Origin: Frigoribacterium faeni
Lineage (GTDB): Bacteria; Actinomycetota; Actinomycetes; Actinomycetales; Microbacteriaceae
NCBI RefSeq assembly: GCF_011761235.1
Contig: NZ_JAAOYW010000001.1
Coordinates: 868,781 to 932,780 of the forward strand
Length of the DNA stretch: 64,000 nucleotides
Reading direction: 5' to 3'
The position numbers and the translations under genes are program-made. Positions 11,161 to 19,714 of this stretch are shown here, in pieces. Position 1 is the stretch's first letter, and each line of letters starts with the position of its first letter. The notes under the pieces were generated by a model. It was not told the DNA's origin, searched no databases, and saw only the letters and a program-made list of their open reading frames with translations.

Positions 11161-11207
11161 CGAGAGAGGCCCCGGAGGCGCGACGTGCGCCTCCGGGGCC
11201 TCTCTCG
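11161..11207. terminator. Bidirectional terminator, perfect 21-bp stem
   Basis: Arms 11161-11181 and 11187-11207 are perfectly complementary with a 5-base loop, between convergent genes ending at 11130 and 11224. The inner part of the stem is GGAGGCGC/GCGCCTCC. Confidence 0.9.
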
Positions 11208-11223
11208 TCCCGTGACGGCCGGG

Positions 11224-12417
11224 TCAGCTGAGCGCCGCAGCCTGTCGCGCGATCTCGAGCTCCTCGTTCGTCGGGACGACGAGCACCTCGACGGACGCGC
11301 CCTCGGGCGAGATGCGGCGGGCGTCGCGGGAGGCGAGTTCGTTGCGGTCGTCGTCGACGCGGATGCCGAAGAAGTCGAGCCCGGCGAGGGTGCGACGACG
11401 CAGCAGCGCGTTGTTCTCGCCGACGCCGGCGGTGAACACGACGGCGTCGAGGCCGCCGAGCTGCGCGACGTACGCGCCGACGTAGTGGCGGATCCTGTGG
11501 CGGTAGACGGCGAGCGCCGACTCGGAGACGGCGTCGCCGCGCGAGGCGCTGTCCTGCACGTCGCGCATGTCGCCGCTGCCGGTGAGCCCGAGCAGGCCGC
11601 TGCCCTTGTTGAGCAGGGTCTCGAGCTCGTCGAAGCCGAGGCCGGCCTCGCGGTGCAGGTGGAACACGGCGGCGGGGTCGATGTCGCCCGAGCGGGTGCC
11701 CATGACGAGGCCCTCGAGCGGGGTCATGCCCATGCTCGTCTCGATCGAGCGGCCGCCGTCGATCGCGGCGGCCGACGCCCCGTTGCCGAGGTGCAGCACG
11801 ATGATCTTGAGCTCGGCGAGCGGGCGTCCGAGGAACTCGGCGGTCTTCTCCGAGACGTACTTGTGCGACGTGCCGTGGAACCCGAAGCGGCGCACGTGGT
11901 GCTTCGCCGCCAGCTCGGCGTCGATCGCGTAGGTGTACGCGGCGGGGGCCAGGGTCTGGTGGAACGCCGTGTCGAAGACGGCCACGTGGGGCACGTCGGC
12001 GAACGCCTCCTTGGCGGCCCGGATGCCCTGCAGGTTGGCCGGGTTGTGCAGCGGGGCGAGTGCCGAGAGCCGGTCGATGGCCGCCTCGACGTCGTCGGTG
12101 ACGACGGTGGCGCGGTCGAACTCGACTCCCCCGTGCACGACGCGGTGGCCGACGGCGACGGGCGGGTGCTCGTCGAACGACGGGCCCTGGGCGGCGAACG
12201 CGGTCATCATCGCCTCGAAGCCCGCGGCGTGGTCGGCGATCGGCTGCGAGTCGTTGCTGCTCTCGTCGCCGGTGAGGTGGTTGCGGTGCCGGGTCTGGCC
12301 CACCGCCTCCCCGATCCGCTCGACGAGCCCCGAGGCGAGCGTCGTCTCGCCGTCGAGCTCGATCAGCTGGTACTTGAACGACGACGAGCCGGAGTTGACG
12401 ACGAGCACTGCGCTCAC
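11224..12417 (-). CDS. ackA: Acetate kinase
   Basis: Interconverts acetate plus ATP with acetyl phosphate plus ADP; with Pta it produces or consumes acetate. 397 residues, the usual length. It opens with the phosphate-binding VNSGSSSFKY, has the signature RFGFHGTSHKYVS and the adenosine-site block HLGNGASAAAIDGG. The start is GTG 12417, which overlaps the pta stop by four bases (GTGA, 12414-12417), so ackA is translated by coupling to pta. A much longer in-frame upstream extension is only an antisense-like open frame within pta and is rejected. Confidence 0.97.
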   Translation of the reverse strand: MSAVLVVNSGSSSFKYQLIELDGETTLASGLVERIGEAVGQTRHRNHLTGDESSNDSQPIADHAAGFEAMMTAFAAQGPSFDEHPPVAVGHRVVHGGVEFDRATVVTDDVEAAIDRLSALAPLHNPANLQGIRAAKEAFADVPHVAVFDTAFHQTLAPAAYTYAIDAELAAKHHVRRFGFHGTSHKYVSEKTAEFLGRPLAELKIIVLHLGNGASAAAIDGGRSIETSMGMTPLEGLVMGTRSGDIDPAAVFHLHREAGLGFDELETLLNKGSGLLGLTGSGDMRDVQDSASRGDAVSESALAVYRHRIRHYVGAYVAQLGGLDAVVFTAGVGENNALLRRRTLAGLDFFGIRVDDDRNELASRDARRISPEGASVEVLVVPTNEELEIARQAAALS

Positions 12418-14543
12418 GGGGTGGTCCCTTCGGTGGTGGTGGTCTCGGTGCCGGCCTGGATGGCGGTGATGGCGACCGTGTTGACGATGTCGCCGACGAG
12501 GGCGCCGCGCGAGAGGTCGTTGATCGGCTTGCGGAGGCCCTGCAGGATGGGCCCGATCGCGACCGCGCCGGCGCTGCGCTGCACGGCCTTGTACGTGTTG
12601 TTGCCGGTGTTGAGGTCCGGGAAGATGAACACGGTGGCCCGCCCGGCGACCTCCGAGTCGGGCATCTTCGCCGCGGCGACGACCGGGTCGGCCGCGGCGT
12701 CGTACTGGATCGGCCCCTCGACCAGCAGGTCGGGCCGTCGCTCGCGCACGAGCGCGGTCGCGGCGCGCACCTTCTCGACGTCGGCGCCCGAGCCGCTGTC
12801 GCCGGTGCTGTAGCTGAGCATGGCGACGCGCGGCTCGATGCCGAACTGCACGGCGGTCTCGGCCGACGAGATGGCGATGTCGGCGAGCTGCTCGGCGGTG
12901 GGGTCGGGGATGACGGCGCAGTCGCCGTAGACGAGCACGCGGTCGGCGAGCGCCATGAGGAACACGCTCGACACGACGCCGACGCCGGGCACCGTCTTGA
13001 TCACCTCGAAGGCGGGGCGGATGGTGTGGGCCGTCGTGTGCGCGGCGCCGGACACCATGCCGTCGGCGAGGCCCAGCTTGACCATCATCGTGCCGAAGTA
13101 CGAGACGTCGGTGACGGTGTCCATCGCCATCGACGCCGAGATGCCCTTGTGGGCGCGCAGCTTGGCGTACTCGGCGGCGAACCGGACCTGCAGGCTGGCG
13201 TCGAAGGGATCGAGCACGCGGGCGTCGGCGAGGTCGAGGCCGAGCTCGGCGCCGCGGGCCCGCACGACCGTCTCGTCGCCGAGCAGGGTCAGGTCGGCGA
13301 CGCCGCGCTGCAGCAGCGTCGACGCGGCACGGAGGATGCGGTCGTCGTCGCCCTCGGGCAGCACGATGTGCTTCTTCACGCTGCGGGCGCGCTCGAGCAG
13401 CTGGTGCTCGAACATCAGCGGCGTGACGACGCCGGACGGGCTGACCTCGAGCAGGCGCAGCAGCTCGGCGCCGTCGACGTGGGTCTCGAACAGCGACAGC
13501 GCCAGGTCGTACTTGCGGGGCGAGTCGGCGGCGAGGCGGCCCCGCGTCTGCGTGATCGCGAGGGCCGTGTCGTAGGTGCCGAGCTCGCTGCGGGCGATGG
13601 GCAGGGTGCTGCCGAGGCCCTCGACGAGGCGGTCGACCTGGGGCGCGAGCTCGAAGCCGCCGTTGAGCACGACGGCGGCGAGCGACGGGAACGTCTCGGA
13701 GGCGTGGGCCAGCACCGTCGCGACGAGCACGTCGGACCGGTCGCCGGGCACCACGACGACCGCGCCCTCGATGAGGCGGGGCAGCACGTTCTCCATCGAC
13801 ATGGCCGCCACGACGACGCCCTCGACCTCGCGGTCGAGCAGCGCCTCGTCGCCGCGCACGAAGGTCGACCCGGTCGCGTCGAGCACGGCGCGCACGGTCG
13901 GGGCCACGAGGAGGCGGTCCTCCGGCAGGGCCCAGACGGGCACGGCACCCGAGGGGCTCGCCGCCAGCGCCTGGCCGATGCCGTCGACCACGTCGTCGAG
14001 GTGCTCGGGCTCGACGCGGTTCGCGACGACGGCGAGCAGGCTGGCGTGCTCCGACCGGAGCTCGGCGGTGGTGACCTCGGCCACCTGCCGCATGTCGGCG
14101 CCGGTGCGGGCGGTCGTGCCGTCGGCGGCGCTGCGGCCGCCGAGAACGAGCAGCACGGGGGCGCCGAGGTTGGCGGCCACCCGGGCGTTGAACGACAGCT
14201 CGGTGGGGCTGCCGACGTCGGTGTAGTCGGAGCCGATGACGACGACGGCGTCGCACTGCCGCTCGACCGCCGAGAACCGGCTGACGATGGCGGCGAGCGC
14301 CTCGTCGGGGTCGCGGTGCACGTCGTCGTAGGTGACGCCGACGCACTCGTCGTAGTCGAGGTCGACGCTGTCGTGCGCGAGCAGCAGCTCGAGCACGTAG
14401 TCGCGCTCGCGCGTCGACCGCGCGACGGGCCGGAACACCCCCACCCGGCCGACCTCGTGGCTCAGGGTGTCGAGCACGCCGAGGGCGATGGTCGACTTGC
14501 CGGTGTGGCCTTCTGCGGACGTGATGTAGATGCGGGTGGACAC
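12414..14543 (-). CDS. pta: Phosphate acetyltransferase, long form
   Basis: Transfers acetyl between CoA and phosphate; forms the Pta-AckA pathway with the next gene. 709 residues, as in long Pta enzymes: an N-terminal P-loop-like domain (TSAEGHTGKSTIALG, residues 8-22), a DRTGG-type middle domain, and the catalytic PTA domain from about residue 375 (LPEGDDDRI, GMVSGAAHTTAHTIRPA, SYSTGDSGSG). Start is GTG 14543; TAGGCT lies seven bases upstream, suggesting a leaderless mRNA. The N-terminal domain is regulatory in the enzymes studied. Confidence 0.96.
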   Translation of the reverse strand: MSTRIYITSAEGHTGKSTIALGVLDTLSHEVGRVGVFRPVARSTRERDYVLELLLAHDSVDLDYDECVGVTYDDVHRDPDEALAAIVSRFSAVERQCDAVVVIGSDYTDVGSPTELSFNARVAANLGAPVLLVLGGRSAADGTTARTGADMRQVAEVTTAELRSEHASLLAVVANRVEPEHLDDVVDGIGQALAASPSGAVPVWALPEDRLLVAPTVRAVLDATGSTFVRGDEALLDREVEGVVVAAMSMENVLPRLIEGAVVVVPGDRSDVLVATVLAHASETFPSLAAVVLNGGFELAPQVDRLVEGLGSTLPIARSELGTYDTALAITQTRGRLAADSPRKYDLALSLFETHVDGAELLRLLEVSPSGVVTPLMFEHQLLERARSVKKHIVLPEGDDDRILRAASTLLQRGVADLTLLGDETVVRARGAELGLDLADARVLDPFDASLQVRFAAEYAKLRAHKGISASMAMDTVTDVSYFGTMMVKLGLADGMVSGAAHTTAHTIRPAFEVIKTVPGVGVVSSVFLMALADRVLVYGDCAVIPDPTAEQLADIAISSAETAVQFGIEPRVAMLSYSTGDSGSGADVEKVRAATALVRERRPDLLVEGPIQYDAAADPVVAAAKMPDSEVAGRATVFIFPDLNTGNNTYKAVQRSAGAVAIGPILQGLRKPINDLSRGALVGDIVNTVAITAIQAGTETTTTEGTTP

Positions 14544-14591
14544 GTCGTCCAGCCTACGTCCGGCGGGCTCCGAGGTGCCGGGGAGGGGGCG

Positions 14592-14810
14592 TCAGGAGTA
14601 GTCGTGCTGCGCGACGCCGAGCGACCGGTAGACGGCCTTGTCGCCGGTGGAGCTGTCGGTGTCGAGCTCCCAGTTGACGTCGTCGCCGCCGTCGGCCGCG
14701 GGGCGGACGAGGCTCTTCTGCGGCTCGCCGCCGATCGACTCGAGCTGCTCGGTGCGGGCCTCCTGGCCGTCGTCGCCGAGGAAGGATGCGGTGTAGGTGT
14801 CGTCGCTCAT
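14592..14810 (-). CDS. Small acidic hypothetical protein
   Basis: 72 residues, rich in Asp, Glu and Gly, without membrane segments or cysteines. I do not recognise a family. It is a credible gene: ATG 14810 lies exactly six bases after a TAGCGT hexamer, the same leaderless layout as its neighbours, and the frame has normal high-GC codon use. It ends 49 bases before pta on the same strand, is divergent from the acetyltransferase at 14892, and the two promoters share an 81-base spacer. Acidic proteins of this size may bind partners or ions, but nothing here decides that. Confidence 0.65.
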   Translation of the reverse strand: MSDDTYTASFLGDDGQEARTEQLESIGGEPQKSLVRPAADGGDDVNWELDTDSSTGDKAVYRSLGVAQHDYS

Positions 14811-14891
14811 GCCCCGACGCTACGCGCCGAGCACGGGCCCGCGTCCAGGAGCGGACTGCGCGGCCGGCGCCGCTCCTCCTAGGCTCGGTCC

Positions 14892-15398
14892 ATGCTGATC
14901 CGTCCTGCCGTCGAGTCCGACCTGCCCGGGGTCCTCGAGATCCACGCCGACGCGGTCGCGCACTCGACCGCCATCTGGACCGACGTCGTGCCCGACCTGC
15001 AGGGCCGCCGCGACTGGCTCGCCGCGCACAGCCGGCCCGGCACCGCCGCCCTCGTCGCCGTCGAGGGCGACCTCGTCGTCGGGTACGCGAGCTTCGGACC
15101 CTTCCACGCGAAGGACGGCTACCGGCACACCGTCGAGAACAGCGTCTACGTGCGCGAGGGCCACCAGGGCGCCGGCATCGGCCGCAGCCTGCTGGAGGCG
15201 CTGGTCGCCGGAGCCACGGAGGCGGGCCACCACGTCATGGTCGCCCTGGTCGAGGCCGGCAACGAGGGCTCGGTGCGGCTGCACCGGTCGCTGGGCTTCG
15301 AGGACGCGGGCCTGCTGCGCGAGGTCGGCGTCAAGTTCGGGCGCTGGCTCGACCTGCGGTACATGACCCTGTCGCTCGACGCGACCGCCGCCTCCTAG
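14892..15398 (+). CDS. GNAT N-acetyltransferase, phosphinothricin-acetyltransferase-like
   Basis: 168 residues, one GNAT domain. The acetyl-CoA pyrophosphate loop is HQGAGIG (91-97), and the sequence matches the Pat/Bar branch (VENSVYVREGHQGAGIGRSLL, then a block around NEGSVRLHRSLGFEDAG cut here to its core SVRLHRSLGF). Such enzymes N-acetylate methionine sulfoximine, phosphinothricin or related amines; the true substrate is not known. ATG 14892 lies exactly six bases after TAGGCT (14880-14885), a leaderless start. It is followed by a cluster of hairpins and the convergent tRNA-Ser gene. Confidence 0.85.
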   Translation: MLIRPAVESDLPGVLEIHADAVAHSTAIWTDVVPDLQGRRDWLAAHSRPGTAALVAVEGDLVVGYASFGPFHAKDGYRHTVENSVYVREGHQGAGIGRSLLEALVAGATEAGHHVMVALVEAGNEGSVRLHRSLGFEDAGLLREVGVKFGRWLDLRYMTLSLDATAAS

Positions 15399-15408
15399 CC
15401 GGGAACGA

Positions 15409-15440
15409 GCGATGGCCCTCCCGCAGGGACGGGCCATCGC
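15409..15440. terminator. Hairpin after the acetyltransferase gene
   Basis: GCGATGGCCC (15409-15418) and GGGCCATCGC (15431-15440) form a perfect 10-bp stem, with CTCCC/GGGA extending it, a few bases after the stop at 15398. Confidence 0.7.
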
Positions 15441-15487
15441 GATCGCGGCGCAGCCGCCGCGCCGCGAGGCGCCAGACGGGCACAGAG

Positions 15488-15526
15488 CACGAATGGCCCC
15501 TCCCGAAGGGAAGAGCCATTCTCGTG
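15488..15526. terminator. Hairpin directly 3' of tRNA-Ser
   Basis: CACGAATGGC and GCCATTCTCGTG pair with a two-base bulge, and TCCC/GGGA extends the stem. It begins at the tRNA 3' end on the minus strand. Stem sequence ATGGC(CC) is shared with the hairpin at 15409-15440. Confidence 0.7.
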
Positions 15527-15611
15527 CGGAGGATAGGGGATTCGAACCCCTGAGGGCTTGCACCCAACACGCTTTCCAAGCGTGCGCCATAGGCCACTAG
15601 GCGAATCCTCC
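15527..15611 (-). tRNA. tRNA-Ser, anticodon GGA
   Basis: 85 bases on the minus strand. Acceptor stem GGAGGAT/ATCCTCC with discriminator G, as expected for serine tRNAs; anticodon stem CACGC/GCGTG around the loop TTGGAAA, giving anticodon GGA (reads UCC and UCU); a long variable arm; and T-arm GGGGTTCGAATCCCC. CCA is not encoded. Confidence 0.96.
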
Positions 15612-15705
15612 AGGGCGGGCGACGGCATGACCGGCGCTCGACCTCGTCCATGGTAGCGGACGCCGCGGGCCCTCGCGGACGCGTCCGTCGACGTAGCATC
15701 GTCGG

Positions 15706-16077
15706 ATGGACTCCCCCGCCTCCGCCCGCGTCGACAGCTGGCTGTGGGCCGTGCGCGTCTACAAGACGCGGTCGGCGGCGACCAGCGGCTGCCGCGCCGG
15801 GCACGTGCGGGTCAACGGCGAGCGGGTCAAGGCGTCGCAGTCGGTGCGCCCGGGCGACGAGGTGCGCGTGCGGGTGGCCGGGTTCGACCGGATCCTCGTC
15901 GTGCGCACCTGCCTCGTGAAGCGGGTGGGCGCCTCCGTCGCGGCCGAGGCGATGACCGACCTGACTCCCCCGCCGCCGCCCCGCGAGGAGGCCGCCGCGG
16001 TGCCGGTGCGCGACCGCGGCGCGGGTCGCCCGACGAAGCGCGAGCGGCGCGACCTCGAGAAGCTCCGCGACCGGTGA
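15706..16077 (+). CDS. S4-domain RNA-binding protein, Hsp15-like
   Basis: 123 residues. An S4 domain fills residues 8-65 (RVDSWLWAVRVYKTRSAA, then GHVRVNGERVKAS), as in heat-shock protein Hsp15, which binds stalled 50S subunits carrying nascent chain-tRNA. The C-terminus is a proline-rich linker and a basic tail (RPTKRERRDLEKLRDR) likely to touch RNA. ATG 15706 lies exactly six bases after TAGCAT (15694-15699), so the mRNA is probably leaderless. Divergent from the tRNA-Ser gene, with a 94-base spacer. Family assignment is firm; the ribosome-rescue role is inferred from the family. Confidence 0.88.
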   Translation: MDSPASARVDSWLWAVRVYKTRSAATSGCRAGHVRVNGERVKASQSVRPGDEVRVRVAGFDRILVVRTCLVKRVGASVAAEAMTDLTPPPPPREEAAAVPVRDRGAGRPTKRERRDLEKLRDR

Positions 16078-16246
16078 CGCGGCGCCTCCGACGCCCTCAC
16101 GGGGTCGGCGGCGAGCCCGACTTTCGCGGACCGGACAGAGCGGTCGGGGCCGGGCACCGCCTCCCCTATGATCAGCGACGGCAGGTCGTCGGGGTGACGA
16201 CCGTCCTCTCTGAGGGGGGAGGCAGCCGACGGCCGAGGGGGCTGAC

Positions 16247-16870
16247 ATGATGACCCGCGTCCCGCGCGACGACTTCGAGGTGATCGCCGTGCCCCGGCAC
16301 ACGATCGCCCGCAGCGCCGTGCTCACGGGCGTCTTCAGCCTCGCGCCCGTGCTCGTCGCCCTGCTGTGGCTCACGTGGTCGACCGGCCGCTGGCCCGCCG
16401 TGCTCTGGGTCGCCGACGTGGCGGTCGTCGCGGGCCTGCTCATGTACTGGCGGTTCCGGGTGTCGTACGCCGCCGTCACCGCGACCGAGTTCTTCAAGCG
16501 CGGCTGGTTGCCGGGCACCGTCCGGCTGCCCCGCGACTCCGTCGCGACCGTGCTCGTGGCCCACACCTACCGCGGCGCGTCGACCGAGACCGTGCCCCAG
16601 CTCGTCGCCCTCGACGACGACGGCCAGGTGCTGTTCCGGATGCGGGGCGGCTACTGGTCGGAAGAGGCGATCGCCGCGGTGACCGAGGCGCTCGGCAGCG
16701 CCGTCACCACCGTCTCGCGCCCCATGTCGGCCGCCGAGTTCTACCGCACCTGGCCCGAGAGCCGGTCGTGGTACGAGGGGCGTCGCTGGCTCAGCACGAG
16801 CCTCGTCGTGCTGGCCTTCGCCGCCGCGTCGGGCGTGCTCGTGCTCGTCTGGCGCGCCTTCACCGGCTGA
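16247..16870 (+). CDS. Membrane protein with a PH-like cytoplasmic domain
   Basis: 207 residues. Two membrane segments near 25-47 and 52-68, a soluble beta-rich middle (about 75-165) resembling the bacterial PH-like domains that follow such helical pairs, and a last membrane segment at 185-203. Start ATG 16247 (ATG 16250 is also possible) has a GAGGGGG five bases upstream. A TATGAT hexamer at about 16166-16171 could be the -10. No function can be proposed. It converges on the HerA-like gene, with 45 bases between the stops. Confidence 0.65.
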   Translation: MMTRVPRDDFEVIAVPRHTIARSAVLTGVFSLAPVLVALLWLTWSTGRWPAVLWVADVAVVAGLLMYWRFRVSYAAVTATEFFKRGWLPGTVRLPRDSVATVLVAHTYRGASTETVPQLVALDDDGQVLFRMRGGYWSEEAIAAVTEALGSAVTTVSRPMSAAEFYRTWPESRSWYEGRRWLSTSLVVLAFAAASGVLVLVWRAFTG

Positions 16871-16915
16871 GGGCCGGCGGCTGGCCACCTGGGCCGCGGC
16901 CGCAGCACCCCGCTC

Positions 16916-18814
16916 TCAGCGCCGGCGCAGCGTCCCGAAGATGCCCTTGACGACCTCGCGCACGATCGTCTTGCCCGCGGCCGAGCCGAGCACGTCGCCG
17001 AGCACGTCGCCGGAGCCCCGCCCCCGCGACGACGAGGACGACCGGGTCGAGCCCGCCCGACGGGCACGCGTCTGCGCGGCGGCCCGCTCGGCCTTCTCGA
17101 ACTCGCGTTGCTGCCGCTCGTACTCGGCCTGGGCCGCCCGGCGCTCCTTCTCGGCCGCCTTCAGGGCCGCGGCGTCGGCCTTCTCGCGGGCCGCCGCCTC
17201 CTTCGCCTCGAGGAGGAGCGCCTCCTGACGGGCGGTGGCCTCGTCGAGCTCGCGCCGGCGCAGGGCGGCCGCCTCGAGCTTGCGGGCGAGCATCTCGCGC
17301 GCCGAGTCACGGTCGACGGGCGTGCCGTAGACCGGCCAGAGGGGCGACGCCGCGACGCGCGCGGCCATCTCGTCGGCGGGCAACGGCGACATCGAGCCCT
17401 GCGGGGCGCGCACGCGGGTCCAGGCGACCGGGCTGGGGGCGCCCTTCTCGGTCATCACGGTGACCACCGCCTCCCCCGTGCCCAGGCCGGTCAGCACCGC
17501 GCCGAGGTCGTACTCGCTGGTGGGGTACGTCGAGACCGTCGCCCGCAGCGCCTTCGCGTCGTCGGGCGTGAAGGCCCGCAGCTGGTGCTGGATGCGCGAG
17601 CCGAGCTGGGCGAGCACGTCGGCGGGGACGTCCTTCGGGGTCTGCGTCACGAACACGATGCCGACGCCCTTCGAGCGGATCAGGCGCACCGTGCGGGTGA
17701 CCTGCTCGAGGAAAGCGTCGGAGGCGCCCGCGAACAGCAGGTGCGCCTCGTCGAAGAAGAAGACGAGCTTCGGCCGCTCGAGGTCGCCCACCTCGGGCAG
17801 GTCGTTGTAGAGGTCGGCGAGCAGCCACATCAGGAACGTCGAGAACACCGCCGGCCGGTCGATCACGCCCGGCAGCTCGAGCAGGCTCACGATGCCCCGG
17901 CCGTCGGCGGCCGTGCGGAGGAACACCGCCGTGTCGATCTCGGGCTCGCCGAAGAAGCGGTCGGCGCCCTGGTCGGCGAAGCCGATCAGCTCGCGCAGCA
18001 CGACCCCCACCGTCGCCTTGCTCAGCCCGCCGAGGCCCGCGAGCTCGGCCTTGCCGTCGTCGCTGGTGAGGAACGTCAGCACGCTGCGCAGGTCGGCCAG
18101 GTCGAGCAGCGGCAGCCCCGCCTGCTCGGCGTAGTGGAACACGAGGCCGAGGCTGGATTCTTGCGTGTCGTTGAGGCCGAGGACCTTGCTCAGCAGCACC
18201 GGGCCGAAGCCGCTCACGGTCGCCCGCACCGGGATGCCCCCGCCGCCGTCGCCGAGGCCGAAGAACTCGGCCGGCGCCGCGAGCGGTGCCCAGTCCTGTC
18301 CGATGCCCCGGGTGCGCGCCAGCAGCTTCTCGCTCGACTCGCCCGGCGCCGCGAGGCCGGAGAGGTCGCCCTTGACGTCGGCGGCGAAGACCGGCACCCC
18401 GGCCGCCGAGAGCTGCTCGGCGAGCACCTGCAGCGTCTTGGTCTTGCCCGTGCCCGTCGCCCCCGCGATCAGGCCGTGCCGGTTGAGCATGCCGAGGGGG
18501 ATGCGCACGGGCACGTCGGCGAGCGCGTCGCCGTCGACGAGCGCGCCGATCTCGAGGGCCGGGCCCTCGGTGGCGTAGCCGGCGCGCACGGCATCGACCG
18601 CCGCGGGCGACAGCAGCCCCGAGGAGGCGGTGGCCGGGGCGACGGGAGCGGGGGCGTCCTGCACCGCCTCCGCCGCCTCCTTCGCCGCGGCCTGCGCCTC
18701 GGCGGCGAGCTGCTCGGCACGGGCGAGCGCCGCCTCCGCGTCGCGCTTCGCCTGCTCCGCGGCGGCGACCGCGGCGGCGGCCTCCGCCCTGGCCTGCTCG
18801 AGGGGGTCCGTCAT
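16916..18814 (-). CDS. HerA-like ATPase (DUF853 family)
   Basis: 632 residues. N-terminal 60 residues are an Ala/Glu-rich coiled coil, then a linker, then a HerA/FtsK-type ATPase core: Walker A GATGTGKT at 118-125 and Walker B FFFDEAH near 350, followed by a second coiled coil of Glu/Arg/Ala repeats (about 505-590) and a C-terminal segment. Archaeal HerA is a DNA-end-processing translocase working with NurA; the role of the bacterial DUF853 members is not settled. ATG 18814 lies exactly six bases after TAGGCT, a leaderless start. No nuclease partner is adjacent. Confidence 0.85.
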   Translation of the reverse strand: MTDPLEQARAEAAAAVAAAEQAKRDAEAALARAEQLAAEAQAAAKEAAEAVQDAPAPVAPATASSGLLSPAAVDAVRAGYATEGPALEIGALVDGDALADVPVRIPLGMLNRHGLIAGATGTGKTKTLQVLAEQLSAAGVPVFAADVKGDLSGLAAPGESSEKLLARTRGIGQDWAPLAAPAEFFGLGDGGGGIPVRATVSGFGPVLLSKVLGLNDTQESSLGLVFHYAEQAGLPLLDLADLRSVLTFLTSDDGKAELAGLGGLSKATVGVVLRELIGFADQGADRFFGEPEIDTAVFLRTAADGRGIVSLLELPGVIDRPAVFSTFLMWLLADLYNDLPEVGDLERPKLVFFFDEAHLLFAGASDAFLEQVTRTVRLIRSKGVGIVFVTQTPKDVPADVLAQLGSRIQHQLRAFTPDDAKALRATVSTYPTSEYDLGAVLTGLGTGEAVVTVMTEKGAPSPVAWTRVRAPQGSMSPLPADEMAARVAASPLWPVYGTPVDRDSAREMLARKLEAAALRRRELDEATARQEALLLEAKEAAAREKADAAALKAAEKERRAAQAEYERQQREFEKAERAAAQTRARRAGSTRSSSSSRGRGSGDVLGDVLGSAAGKTIVREVVKGIFGTLRRR

Positions 18815-18823
18815 GGGGTCAGC

Positions 18824-19543
18824 CTAGGCACCCGCACCGTCACGCGTCTGCCACGCCCAGCCGCGGCCCCGCACGCGTTCCTGCTCGGCGAGCAGCCGGT
18901 GCGCCACCGGCGCCCACAGCACGACGGCGACGCCCGCTCCGATCAGCAGCCCGCCGATCGTGTCCGTGAGCCAGTGCGCGCCCAGGTAGGTGCGGCTGAG
19001 CAACATGAGCACGGTCCAGACGACGCCCGCGGCCCAGACCCACACCCGGCGCAGCACGACGCCGAGCACGACGGCGAGCGTCGCGGCGTTCGCGGTGTGG
19101 CCCGACGGGAACGAGCCGTAGTCGCTCACCACGAGGATCTCGGTCGGCCGCGCCCGGCCGAACGTGTGCTTGATCACCTGCACCACGCCGGCGCTCAGGG
19201 CGCACGCGGCGATCCAGTACAGGGCGGCCCAGGGCCGACGCCGCAGCAGGAACACGACCGCGACCCCGATCGGCACGACGAACACGCCGATCAGCCCTGC
19301 GCCGACGGTGTCGAAGACGAGGGCGGGCGCGATCCAGAAGGCGCTGCGGTGCTCGACGAGCTCGTTCATGAACCGCTCGTCGATGCCGAGCCGGCCCGCA
19401 CGGGCCGTCACGACGACGCCGATCAGCAGCACGACTCCGATCGCACCGAGGGCGCTGAAGACCCACCAGCGGCGCTGCACCCGGCGGGCGACCGCCGCCT
19501 CGCGGACCGTGGGCTGCTTGGGGGCGAGGGGCGAGGCGTCCAT
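18824..19543 (-). CDS. PAP2-family membrane phosphatase
   Basis: 239 residues, about six membrane segments. The three catalytic motifs of the PAP2/undecaprenyl-pyrophosphate phosphatase type are present: KHTFGRARP, PSGHT and SRTYLGAHWLTD. Relatives dephosphorylate lipid phosphates such as undecaprenyl pyrophosphate or phosphatidic acid; the substrate is not evident. ATG 19543 lies exactly six bases after a TACTGT hexamer. It ends nine bases before the HerA-like gene on the same strand, yet that gene has its own leaderless promoter overlapping this end. Confidence 0.88.
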   Translation of the reverse strand: MDASPLAPKQPTVREAAVARRVQRRWWVFSALGAIGVVLLIGVVVTARAGRLGIDERFMNELVEHRSAFWIAPALVFDTVGAGLIGVFVVPIGVAVVFLLRRRPWAALYWIAACALSAGVVQVIKHTFGRARPTEILVVSDYGSFPSGHTANAATLAVVLGVVLRRVWVWAAGVVWTVLMLLSRTYLGAHWLTDTIGGLLIGAGVAVVLWAPVAHRLLAEQERVRGRGWAWQTRDGAGA

Positions 19544-19676
19544 CCGCCGACAGTACCGACGGAGGCGCGGGTCGGCCCACGCAGGTCGGCCGGGGCCTCC
19601 TGCGGTCCGGTCGCGCGCCTCCTCGTGGCCGGTCGGGCCCCGTGGCGTGCCCGGTCCGCGACCGGTCGTCGCCGGC

Positions 19677-19712
19677 TGCGCCCGCTGCGCGCGCTGCGCC
19701 CGCTGCGCCTAT
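19677..19712. repeat. Four tandem 9-base units GCTGCGCNN
   Basis: GCTGCGCCC, GCTGCGCGC, GCTGCGCCC and GCTGCGCCT follow one another directly in the spacer before the exporter stop at 19715. A separate inverted pair GGAGGCGCG (19561-19569) and CGCGCCTCC (19614-19622) lies in the same 171-base spacer. Confidence 0.6.
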
Positions 19713-19714
19713 GC

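Noticed and set aside
12418-14346. Long in-frame N-terminal extension of ackA
   Set aside because: It overlaps pta in another frame. The acetate kinase signature begins at the GTG 12417 that overlaps the pta stop.
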